DNA from: Aspidiotus rigidus | Taxonomy: Eukaryota; Arthropoda; Insecta; Hemiptera; Diaspididae | Direction: 5' to 3' | Assembly (NCBI GenBank): GCA_035079385.1 | Contig: JAVHKY010000056.1 | Location: forward strand, 6,517,501-6,581,500 | Length of the DNA: 64,000 bases | Shown here: in pieces, positions 1 through 8,700 of the stretch | How positions within the stretch are numbered: the stretch's first letter is position 1 | Layout of the letters: each line of letters starts with the position of its first letter | The notes under the pieces: model-generated | What the model saw: only the letters and a program-made list of their open reading frames with translations | Told to the model about the DNA's origin: nothing | The model's database searches: none | Translations under genes and position numbers: made by a program

Positions 1-795
1 AACTTTTTGATTTCAATATTACTAACCAATTTGGATCAATAATTTGGCAGAAATTTCTTTAGTCTTCTAAGCGTGAAAGTCGAGTTTCTTCTTGCTGTTT
101 TGTATTATGTTGGAGCTTGGTAGTCGGAATCGTTCTTTAAGGTGAATAAATTGTGAAATCGGTTGGAAACTTATCAAATCTTACAGACTAATGACCTGCG
201 ATCAGAAAAGAATTTAGAATTGATAATCCTGGAAATATAAAAATTAGAATTAGGTACTAGAATGCTTTTCATAATAGTGCCTACGTATTATAAAATAAGT
301 TTTATCATTACAAAAAAGGGTTTTGGGGAGACAAATTCCAGTAATTATAACGTGAAAAAATTATCTAATGATAAAAATGGTAGAGTTCAAGTATTTTTAT
401 TTATTTCCATACACCAAACGAGTTTTTTGTTTAAAATTTTCAATGTAATTTGTACAAGGAATTTGGTAGGCTCGGCAAACACTCTTTCAACAGTCAAAAA
501 TTAAAAAATTCATCAAGCTGTTTTGAGCGATAGTCAAAAAGGAAGATCTTTCCTCTTGGTGGGTCTATTTGTATCAAGGGTGTGCTTCGCCTGTTAGGAA
601 ACTCCGAAACGGTGCGGTGTACGATAGGTTGCATCTTCATCCCCAGCGGTCACTACACGACGCTTGTCGGGCGTTCGTGGCTATATAGTCCTTGTAACGA
701 ATGACAAGGAATGATGACTTCGCAAAGAAAATCTCTAAGCTTGCCCCATTTTCCAACGAATTTTTTCGATCTTCGGGAATGTTGTACAGAAGTAA
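1..795. other. Left flank, no gene recognised
   Basis: AT-rich sequence with only short open frames, none with recognisable protein features. It is the host flank of the Penelope-like palindrome starting at 796. A minus-strand frame at 637-882 lies partly inside the element's 3' tail and is not considered a gene. Confidence 0.6.
781..792. repeat. Candidate target-site duplication, left copy
   Basis: The 12-mer GTTGTACAGAAG lies three bases outside the left end of the Penelope-like palindrome. It recurs in the same orientation at 4537-4548, 44 bases beyond the right end of the matched arm. A 12-base match this close to both ends is unlikely by chance and fits a target-site duplication. The 44 extra bases on the right would then be unmatched element tail or filler. 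Confidence 0.55.
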
Positions 796-862
796 AAACG
801 AAAAAACGAATACACTACAGGGAGAGTAAACAAATGCAAACCGCAGAAAATAAAAACGAAGG

Positions 863-887
863 GAGCGCTTTCGGTTAAACAACCATC
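863..887 (-). other. Hairpin motif in Penelope 3' tail, copy 1
   Basis: About 50 bases after the stop codon: GATGGTT, a 4-base loop, AACCGAAAGCGCTC. GGTT pairs with AACC and is followed by GAAA. The layout resembles the stem II-GAAA part of a hammerhead core, but the preceding TTGAAGA differs from CUGANGA at one conserved base and there is an extra base before the stem. The same motif recurs at 4401-4425, 26915-26939 and 58003-58027. Confidence 0.5.
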
Positions 888-937
888 TTCAAACCTGAAA
901 TGAAAGCAACTGACGAACGAATGAGAAGGAAGAGGTA

Positions 938-2659
938 TTAAGATCGTCCGAACGAGAAATCACGGTGTGAATCATAAACCTGTTCGATCAAGCCATCTTC
1001 CGGAATATACGAGTTGAGTATAGTGATACCGTCAGTGTTGAGGTGACGCAGTATCTCTATATTCTCGAGGGCGATACGTTTACGGTAGGAATTCTCCTTA
1101 TGGAGGAGCTTTTCGGATCCCTCGCGGAAACTGTGGCCACTGTTAATCAAATGATCAGCGAAAGCTGACTCCCCTAAGCGTCCCTTCTTCCAAGACTTCA
1201 GGTGCTCAGCTACTCTAACTTTCATCTGGCGGCTGGTCTCACCAATATAAAAGCCTCCACAATCCTCACATTCCATCTTATAAACACCACTCCTTTCATC
1301 AACCGGTATGGGATCCTTCAGTCTCACAAACAACCTCTTGACTGTGGTGAGGTTGTAAAACGCGGGTCTGAAACCAAACGGGCGAAGGGCCCGACCCAAT
1401 TGCTGGGAGAAATTCCCCAGGAATGGGAGACTGATCCAACGCAAACGGCGATCACGGATCGTGTCTCGGGGGAGGGAGGTGGTGGAATCAAGAAGGCTCC
1501 TCGTAACTTTCCTCCGAACCATCACGTCAACGTCGACATTGACTCCATTCACTCTAGCCAGGTGTTTTATGGTAAGTAATTCTTTCTTAAAAGCAGATTG
1601 ACTCAACGGAATACGAGTCAGTCTGTGAACTAGGCTATGAAAAGCAGCCATCTTATGAGCAACAGGACCGAACGAACCACCGTGGACTAAAACATCGGTC
1701 GTAGTATCTTTCCTGTAAATTCCAAACTTATGGATACCGTCTATTATAGAGATCGATAAATCCAAAAAGTTGATGGAAAATACCCCTATTTCCAACGTAA
1801 ATTTGATGGAAGGGTACCAGGAATTGAGATACCTCAGAAACTCACCAAGGAGATCTGGGTGACCAGTCCAGGTACATAGAACGTCATCAACGTACCTGTG
1901 CCAGTAGTGAATATGATTAAGTAACACCTGGTTCGAGGAAAAGAGGTCAAGTTCAAACTTAGACATGAAAACTTCGGAGATAAGAGAGCCTAGAGGTGAT
2001 CCAATAGGGATCCCTACTTCCTCAGGGAACTCGAAAAATTTCCCTTCAAATTTACAGAAGTTAGGGGACCAGCAAGTATTCAGGAGATCAAAAAATTCCT
2101 GAAGCTCATTGTGAGGAATGTTAGCTCTGATGAGTAGCTCACCCATCCGCTGGATAGTAGCAGCCTTAGGAATATTTGGAAACAAACCAACAACATCAAA
2201 CGAGCAGATGGTCGTCCCTGGGGGAAGGCTTACATCCCTGAGGACGTCGGTTAAAGAGGCCGAATTCAAGACCGAATGAGGAGATTCGAAATCAATGCGA
2301 TTTTTGAACCAACGGTCAAGGAATTTGGCAAGGAGGTAGGTAGGAGAGGAGACAAAAGAAACAACGGGTCGCATCGGGGTATTCTTCTTATGCACTTTGG
2401 GCAACCCGTAGAGGAGGGGGGGTGTGGGGTTAGGAACCAGGACGGCTTTTTTCAAAGCAGGAGTTTTGATAATAGCCTCACTCCTGTTGATGACACTCCT
2501 AACTTCTCTAACGTGCTTAGGAAAGCTGAAATCCCCACTCTCTTTAGCACCACACTGCTGTAGGACTTCATGGACCTTGGAAGAATAGGCCGACCTCTCC
2601 ATCACTACAACAGCGTTGCCCTTGTCAGCCTTAGTGACGATTAGATCTCCCTCTTTCAT
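938..2659 (-). CDS. Penelope-like reverse transcriptase with GIY-YIG endonuclease, copy 1
   Basis: Continuous 573-codon frame. Reverse transcriptase motifs appear in order: LLYGLPKVHKK, then RPVVSFVSSPTYLLAKFLDR, then SFDVVGLFPNIP with the motif A aspartate, then GIPIGSPLGSLISE, then YVDD (HRYVDDVLC), then FLDLSI. The C-terminus carries a GIY-YIG nuclease (GVYKMECEDCGGFYIGETSR, with the CxxC typical of these elements) and ends DFSFGRS. Penelope-like proteins copy their RNA at a nicked target; the GIY-YIG domain is the presumed nicking enzyme. The frame continues upstream of the first ATG (LKRK before MKEGD) into the junction, so the true N-terminus is missing. It has no internal stop, suggesting a recent insertion, but truncation makes an active product doubtful. 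Confidence 0.93.
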   Translation of the reverse strand: MKEGDLIVTKADKGNAVVVMERSAYSSKVHEVLQQCGAKESGDFSFPKHVREVRSVINRSEAIIKTPALKKAVLVPNPTPPLLYGLPKVHKKNTPMRPVVSFVSSPTYLLAKFLDRWFKNRIDFESPHSVLNSASLTDVLRDVSLPPGTTICSFDVVGLFPNIPKAATIQRMGELLIRANIPHNELQEFFDLLNTCWSPNFCKFEGKFFEFPEEVGIPIGSPLGSLISEVFMSKFELDLFSSNQVLLNHIHYWHRYVDDVLCTWTGHPDLLGEFLRYLNSWYPSIKFTLEIGVFSINFLDLSISIIDGIHKFGIYRKDTTTDVLVHGGSFGPVAHKMAAFHSLVHRLTRIPLSQSAFKKELLTIKHLARVNGVNVDVDVMVRRKVTRSLLDSTTSLPRDTIRDRRLRWISLPFLGNFSQQLGRALRPFGFRPAFYNLTTVKRLFVRLKDPIPVDERSGVYKMECEDCGGFYIGETSRQMKVRVAEHLKSWKKGRLGESAFADHLINSGHSFREGSEKLLHKENSYRKRIALENIEILRHLNTDGITILNSYIPEDGLIEQVYDSHRDFSFGRS

Positions 2660-2674
2660 CTTCCTCTTTAAACC
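2614..2674. other. Centre of the Penelope palindrome
   Basis: Sixty-one unpaired bases between the two arms. Most are the extra 5' coding sequence of copy 1; the last few (around 2671-2674) are junction bases next to copy 2. An asymmetric centre argues against a simple read-folding artefact, which would normally also mirror the flanks. Confidence 0.8.
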
Positions 2675-2685
2675 CTGTTGTAGTG

Positions 2686-4350
2686 ATGGAGAGGTCGGCC
2701 TATTCTTCCAAGGTCCATGAAGTCCTACAGCAGTGTGGTGCTAAAGAGAGTGGGGATTTCAGCTTTCCTAAGCACGTTAGAGAAGTTAGGAGTGTCATCA
2801 ACAGGAGTGAGGCTATTATCAAAACTCCTGCTTTGAAAAAAGCCGTCCTGGTTCCTAACCCCACACCCCCCCTCCTCTACGGGTTGCCCAAAGTGCATAA
2901 GAAGAATACCCCGATGCGACCCGTTGTTTCTTTTGTCTCCTCTCCTACCTACCTCCTTGCCAAATTCCTTGACCGTTGGTTCAAAAATCGCATTGATTTC
3001 GAATCTCCTCATTCGGTCTTGAATTCGGCCTCTTTAACCGACGTCCTCAGGGATGTAAGCCTTCCCCCAGGGACGACCATCTGCTCGTTTGATGTTGTTG
3101 GTTTGTTTCCAAATATTCCTAAGGCTGCTACTATCCAGCGGATGGGTGAGCTACTCATCAGAGCTAACATTCCTCACAATGAGCTTCAGGAATTTTTTGA
3201 TCTCCTGAATACTTGCTGGTCCCCTAACTTCTGTAAATTTGAAGGGAAATTTTTCGAGTTCCCTGAGGAAGTAGGGATCCCTATTGGATCACCTCTAGGC
3301 TCTCTTATCTCCGAAGTTTTCATGTCTAAGTTTGAACTTGACCTCTTTTCCTCGAACCAGGTGTTACTTAATCATATTCACTACTGGCACAGGTACGTTG
3401 ATGACGTTCTATGTACCTGGACTGGTCACCCAGATCTCCTTGGTGAGTTTCTGAGGTATCTCAATTCCTGGTACCCTTCCATCAAATTTACGTTGGAAAT
3501 AGGGGTATTTTCCATCAACTTTTTGGATTTATCGATCTCTATAATAGACGGTATCCATAAGTTTGGAATTTACAGGAAAGATACTACGACCGATGTTTTA
3601 GTCCACGGTGGTTCGTTCGGTCCTGTTGCTCATAAGATGGCTGCTTTTCATAGCCTAGTTCACAGACTGACTCGTATTCCGTTGAGTCAATCTGCTTTTA
3701 AGAAAGAATTACTTACCATAAAACACCTGGCTAGAGTGAATGGAGTCAATGTCGACGTTGACGTGATGGTTCGGAGGAAAGTTACGAGGAGCCTTCTTGA
3801 TTCCACCACCTCCCTCCCCCGAGACACGATCCGTGATCGCCGTTTGCGTTGGATCAGTCTCCCATTCCTGGGGAATTTCTCCCAGCAATTGGGTCGGGCC
3901 CTTCGCCCGTTTGGTTTCAGACCCGCGTTTTACAACCTCACCACAGTCAAGAGGTTGTTTGTGAGACTGAAGGATCCCATACCGGTTGATGAAAGGAGTG
4001 GTGTTTATAAGATGGAATGTGAGGATTGTGGAGGCTTTTATATTGGTGAGACCAGCCGCCAGATGAAAGTTAGAGTAGCTGAGCACCTGAAGTCTTGGAA
4101 GAAGGGACGCTTAGGGGAGTCAGCTTTCGCTGATCATTTGATTAACAGTGGCCACAGTTTCCGCGAGGGATCCGAAAAGCTCCTCCATAAGGAGAATTCC
4201 TACCGTAAACGTATCGCCCTCGAGAATATAGAGATACTGCGTCACCTCAACACTGACGGTATCACTATACTCAACTCGTATATTCCGGAAGATGGCTTGA
4301 TCGAACAGGTTTATGATTCACACCGTGATTTCTCGTTCGGACGATCTTAA
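2686..4350 (+). CDS. Penelope-like reverse transcriptase with GIY-YIG endonuclease, copy 2
   Basis: Its 554 codons are identical in translation to the corresponding part of copy 1 and carry the same reverse transcriptase motifs (SFDVVGLFPN, PIGSPLGS, YVDD) and C-terminal GIY-YIG domain. The frame is open upstream of the ATG at 2686 (VVV), so this ATG is only the first internal methionine; the KADKGN segment is missing. Identity with copy 1 extends to third codon positions, shown by identical antisense frames in both copies. The two copies therefore either arose in one event or are kept identical. Confidence 0.92.
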   Translation: MERSAYSSKVHEVLQQCGAKESGDFSFPKHVREVRSVINRSEAIIKTPALKKAVLVPNPTPPLLYGLPKVHKKNTPMRPVVSFVSSPTYLLAKFLDRWFKNRIDFESPHSVLNSASLTDVLRDVSLPPGTTICSFDVVGLFPNIPKAATIQRMGELLIRANIPHNELQEFFDLLNTCWSPNFCKFEGKFFEFPEEVGIPIGSPLGSLISEVFMSKFELDLFSSNQVLLNHIHYWHRYVDDVLCTWTGHPDLLGEFLRYLNSWYPSIKFTLEIGVFSINFLDLSISIIDGIHKFGIYRKDTTTDVLVHGGSFGPVAHKMAAFHSLVHRLTRIPLSQSAFKKELLTIKHLARVNGVNVDVDVMVRRKVTRSLLDSTTSLPRDTIRDRRLRWISLPFLGNFSQQLGRALRPFGFRPAFYNLTTVKRLFVRLKDPIPVDERSGVYKMECEDCGGFYIGETSRQMKVRVAEHLKSWKKGRLGESAFADHLINSGHSFREGSEKLLHKENSYRKRIALENIEILRHLNTDGITILNSYIPEDGLIEQVYDSHRDFSFGRS

Positions 4351-4400
4351 TACCTCTTCCTTCTCATTCGTTCGTCAGTTGCTTTCATTTCAGGTTTGAA

Positions 4401-4425
4401 GATGGTTGTTTAACCGAAAGCGCTC
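4401..4425 (+). other. Hairpin motif in Penelope 3' tail, copy 2
   Basis: Mirror image of 863-887: GATGGTT-loop-AACCGAAAGCGCTC, 51 bases after the stop codon. Penelope-like elements are known to carry hammerhead ribozymes near their ends. This one looks like a degenerate relative, and self-cleavage is not implied. Confidence 0.5.
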
Positions 4426-4492
4426 CCTTCGTTTTTATTTTCTGCGGTTTGCATTTGTTTACTCTCCCTGTAGTGTATTCGTTTTTTCGTTT

Positions 4493-5500
4493 ATGATGGA
4501 TAGCCGTAACCTTAAGGAACGGATTCGTTTAGTTTAGTTGTACAGAAGGTTGAATGTATAAAAGTCGGTATAGGAACAGAAATCAGAATTTTTGCTCCGA
4601 AAAAGTTTTACAACGTTTGGACGAATTTTAATGATTTCGAAGTGAAATAAAAAGCGTATGGAAGAAATTTTTTCAATTCTGCTTCTATGCCGCCTCTAAT
4701 TGAACCTTTCTAAAGAACATATAAAAAAGATAGAAAGATCTAATGAAAACTCGAGTAGTGAGAATTTCTCAAAATTGAAGTGTATAAAAGAAACGTACTT
4801 ATTTCATCATGATAATTATGCATACCTACCTACGCGAGTATTTCTATCAAGTAATTGCACTTTCTAAATTATAAGTATATCAAGCATCATGATTACACAG
4901 GAGACACAAAAATATGATAATATGCGACAAAGTCTCGGTACAAAATTCAAACACGCATTTTCTTTATTATACAGTACATTTATTCATATCAACTGGTGAT
5001 TTTCATTTATTCCCCTCTTCAATAAACCGCGTATATGAGCTTTTATTCGTACTTACATTACTTCATGATGTACTGCGGTATTGTATTTTAATATTACGAA
5101 ATTAAAATAAAATGTCGAAGCGAAGGAAAGAAGAGTCTAAAAATAAAATACTTGGACCGAGTGAATACGAAATTCGCTGCGTGTGCTACTGAATCGAAAA
5201 CATGTCACACTCACATGCATTGCGATGAACTACCTACCCATAGCTATTTTATTTGTTGCCGGTTATAGTAAAATGAATAAATGATAAATATTCGGCACAT
5301 CCTGCGCTTATCAATATGGAGATTGAGAAATCACTAGCTAAAATTTTACTATACTCGTGAGATTGAAATAAACAGGTTAGTAAATAAAATAGAGTAACTA
5401 AGCACATGATATTATACAGACCGCATTTTTTTATTTACGACTCCAATACGGCATTCTATAATATCGATGACGTTCATGTGTCGAAGGTCTGGAAAGGAAA
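4493..5500. other. Intergenic region upstream of the SMYD4-like gene
   Basis: Contains the candidate right target-site duplication GTTGTACAGAAG at 4537-4548, then about 950 bases of AT-rich sequence without recognisable coding content. The SMYD4-like promoter and 5' UTR should lie here, but I see no convincing core promoter motif. Confidence 0.5.
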
Positions 5501-5701
5501 ATGATTTCACTCAATTTTCCATCAAGTGATGAAAACTATACAGCTCTCTGTAGCGCCATTACATTGCAGTCCAACAAAAATGGATTCTTTCAGCAGATTG
5601 TGAACAGCGTTGCTGCATCAGTGGACGAACGCTGGTTAAACGATTTTGGTAAATTAAAATCAAATACTGAACGTGTACAAAAGTGTTTCACGCATGAAAA
5701 A
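5501..5701 (+). CDS. Smyd4: SMYD4-like exon 1
   Basis: Encodes residues 1-67, starting MISLNFPSS and ending CFTHEK at a GTAATA donor (phase 0). This N-terminal part is poorly conserved in the family, so the start is supported mainly by the upstream in-frame stop and by matching phase with exon 2. Confidence 0.75.
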
Positions 5702-8700
5702 GTAATACCTTTCGTACTTATAATACAAATAATTGAAAACATCTACCGGTATAACGAGAGAGAATAACTTACAATCATGGTATTGATATATACTTACTTA
5801 AGGTAAAAAACCACATTTATCAGATGATGGACAATGTCCAGGAAATTTATCGAGGCAAATCGTCTCAAATATCAGCGTCGAGGAGATCTGAAGCAGAACA
5901 TCTATTTGCAGCTGGTAAGGCGCAGAAGGCACTCTTTTTGTACACACAAAGTATCATCAAAGCACCAACAGCAAGTGAGTCGACATCGTTGTAAGACTCA
6001 TATTTGAACCAGGATTCATTTAAATAGGTAGTAAGTTAGAATATTCATTTTTTTTTCAACTGAATATGGTTATGGTAAGTGAATTAAATTCCCGATATCC
6101 TTTCAAGAGGAGTAAGTGTCTGTCAAGGGGAAGCGGAATTGAATCTTTACTCTTCCAATATTATTTTATAATTCATTAGGAGGAACTGAGCGCTGACTTT
6201 GAAGAATAATTTTCTGACGATTACCTACAGAATAAGGCTTTTCCGTCAACGTTTAAAACACTTCCTGAGGAATAAGTGGGTGAAAATGCATTGCAACGTT
6301 ACGGTTATACAAAAATTTATTTTTCTATAAGTAGACATAAATTTTCATAAATTCAAGTTGATAATTAAAGTTGAAAATAGAACAGCTATGTAGGCGAAGG
6401 AACTTGCCTACCCAACTGAAACACTTAAATCCAATCCTACAATAAGGAGATCAACAGAAGTGGCTTTATATATCCCGATCTCAAAAATTAATGTCTATTG
6501 ACCCACTTTATTGTCAAAATCCGCAAAATTGACGCATTTTTGACAAAACTGCTCACATTTTAATAGGTGGGGCGCGGGCAGTTACGTCTAAAATGCGTCA
6601 ACCGTGTTAACCCCCATTTAAAAAGCATAGCGTCAAAGTGTCAAAATTTGCGGTTAAAATGGCGTCAAACTACCGAGATCAGGTATAGAGTAGAGACCTC
6701 CTATTTAGGTTACAATTAATTGCACATAGAGAATAATATTGAAGACAGACGACTCATGATATTGAGGTTCTTTGTATGCAGATTAGTTGAAAGAAGGAAC
6801 GTACGTAGATACACCACCAGTCAAAACGCAACGAAAGTTAATTTTCCACAAAATTTGAAAAGAATAGTGACCGATCCGATTAGATACTTCCTCACTCTTC
6901 AGTCGACATAATTTTAAAAGAAATTTTCTGGCGTAACCAAATGAATAAAGATCATGTTTAATGCTCCCTTTCTTATATTTTAGCAGACATCTTCACTGAG
7001 AAAAATATGACGGGTAATTTTTACTGATTTAACGTAAGTAGAAAAGTGACAAGGACAAAGATCAGTAAAAAACACCTCCCTTTCTGTTGTAAGAAATCCC
7101 AAACCGCGAGAGAAAAATTACTGCTTCTTGTAGGTAACGGTGTGTTCTTATTACCCTAGTCGTGAGGTAAAATGTCCCTAATAGTTAGGGAAAATATACT
7201 ACGTATTGACGAGTAAATAATCCAGTGTAATTAGTAATAACTACTCCTCTATTGAGTAATAGTTTCTCCTTTCATGTAGGTAAAATTTACTACGTTTGTG
7301 AGGAGTAAATTATCCAGTTCAAAAAGTAATAATTACTCCTCTATTGAGTAATTGTTCCTCGTTCCGTAATTTATTTTTTACTTTTCTTGTAGGGTAAACA
7401 CTTTTTTGCTTGTTCCCAGCTAGTAATAATCACGCCTTTAACGGAGTAACATTTATTGTTCTATCTGCAGTAATTTCTCCAGATCTAGTGTCGAAATGCC
7501 TTTTTCTCGCCGCTCAGTAAAAATTCATTCTTGGAAACTATTATGCAAAATTGGTTGGATAAAAATCATATTTTTCAACACAACATAAAACAATGAGATA
7601 ATAATTACAATAAATTGTTCTCGCAATTAATGAAAAGTATTTTGAAATAATTTTCTTCTTATAAAAATAAGGAAATACTCGCACTTTTACTTTAAAAAGA
7701 TTGTATAGTTGAACGAAGTGGAAAGAAAAAAGAAAAGCAACGGCACTGATTTTGGCTAAACGAATGAAATCAGGAATAAAATGACTGAATCTGTAAAATT
7801 ATTGCTCAAATTGGGTAAACCTTCTTCGAGTATTAACAGAACAGATTCTGTATTTTATTATTGTTTTCTTTTATAATCAATTTGCGTTAACACTGATCCA
7901 TCGTAATTATAGTAAATTTTCATTCATACAGCTTCAATGAGATTAAAAATTTAGAATGTCGAACACAAAATTCACATTGTAAACTAACGTCATAACGCTC
8001 GATCCTGTGCTAAACTACTGAACTTCAAGCCAAGACTTGAGAGATGTAAGAAGAAAACCGTTAAATTGAAATTTTTACTCTGATAGTGAGGTAAAAATTA
8101 CATGCATCGCGAAAATATACGCGTACCCTATACACTACCGGGTAAGGTGAAAAGTACCATCTGGACTGCTGTAAGTTCCTAATATACCGAGCTAGGAAGG
8201 TAAAAATTACATATCACTAAAATGTACTGGTATCTTGTACATTACTGGGCACAGTAAAAAATACTAGGTATACAAGTAAGCAGTAGGGAGATGCCTTACA
8301 TCCTGTATCTTCTAATATATAAAGCAGAAAGTTTGTCCGTCTGTCTGTCCGTTTATAACTCGAGAACTACTGGGCCGATCGCTTTCAAACTTTCAGGATA
8401 TATTGTCCTCATCCCAGAGCAGCACATAGACTCATAAAAATAAAAATTTGACGGGGAGGTACTGAGTAATTTCAAAAAAGGGCGAAAACAATGACTTTTT
8501 TCAATATAAAAAAACGTGGTGGTGTAGCTTGCCATCGAACGCGTTGTTCCAACGTTACCGTCCGTTCAAACGCGTTGAGCGGCGCAGTTATAAAAATTAA
8601 GTTATGGTGATAACTCGAGTTTTACTCATTTTTATGAAAAATTGAAGAGAACAAAAATTGTAGCCCCTGTAATTTCCTTTCGAATGAGCCCGGTTCCAGA

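Larger units (their letters stand above)
796..2671 (-). mobile_element. Penelope-like retroelement, copy 1 (5'-truncated)
   Basis: Minus-strand copy of a Penelope-like element: a reverse transcriptase/GIY-YIG frame followed by about 140 bases of 3' tail. Bases 796-2613 are the exact reverse complement of 2675-4492 wherever I compared them, both being 1,818 bases. This copy reaches slightly further 5' than its partner, adding about 15 codons that include the motif TKADKGN. The upstream half of the usual N-terminal region is absent, so it is 5' truncated. The 3' ends of the two copies point outward. Confidence 0.9.
2672..4492 (+). mobile_element. Penelope-like retroelement, copy 2 (5'-truncated)
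   Basis: Plus-strand partner of the copy at 796-2671, joined head to head. The matched arm is 2675-4492. Beyond 4492 the sequences diverge: copy 1 continues TTACTTCTG and copy 2 ATGATGG. Both copies therefore share essentially the same 3' end, and neither has a full 5' region. Confidence 0.9.

Noticed and set aside
1202..1579. Open frame on the strand opposite Penelope copy 1 (and its twin at 3709-4086)
   Set aside because: It is antisense to the GIY-YIG/reverse transcriptase frame and lacks any protein feature. It is present twice only because the arms are identical.
796..4492. Palindrome as a pure assembly artefact
   Set aside because: Not excluded, but disfavoured: the flanks differ, the centre is asymmetric and a 12-bp direct repeat surrounds the unit. 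Kept as a finding with the artefact test stated.
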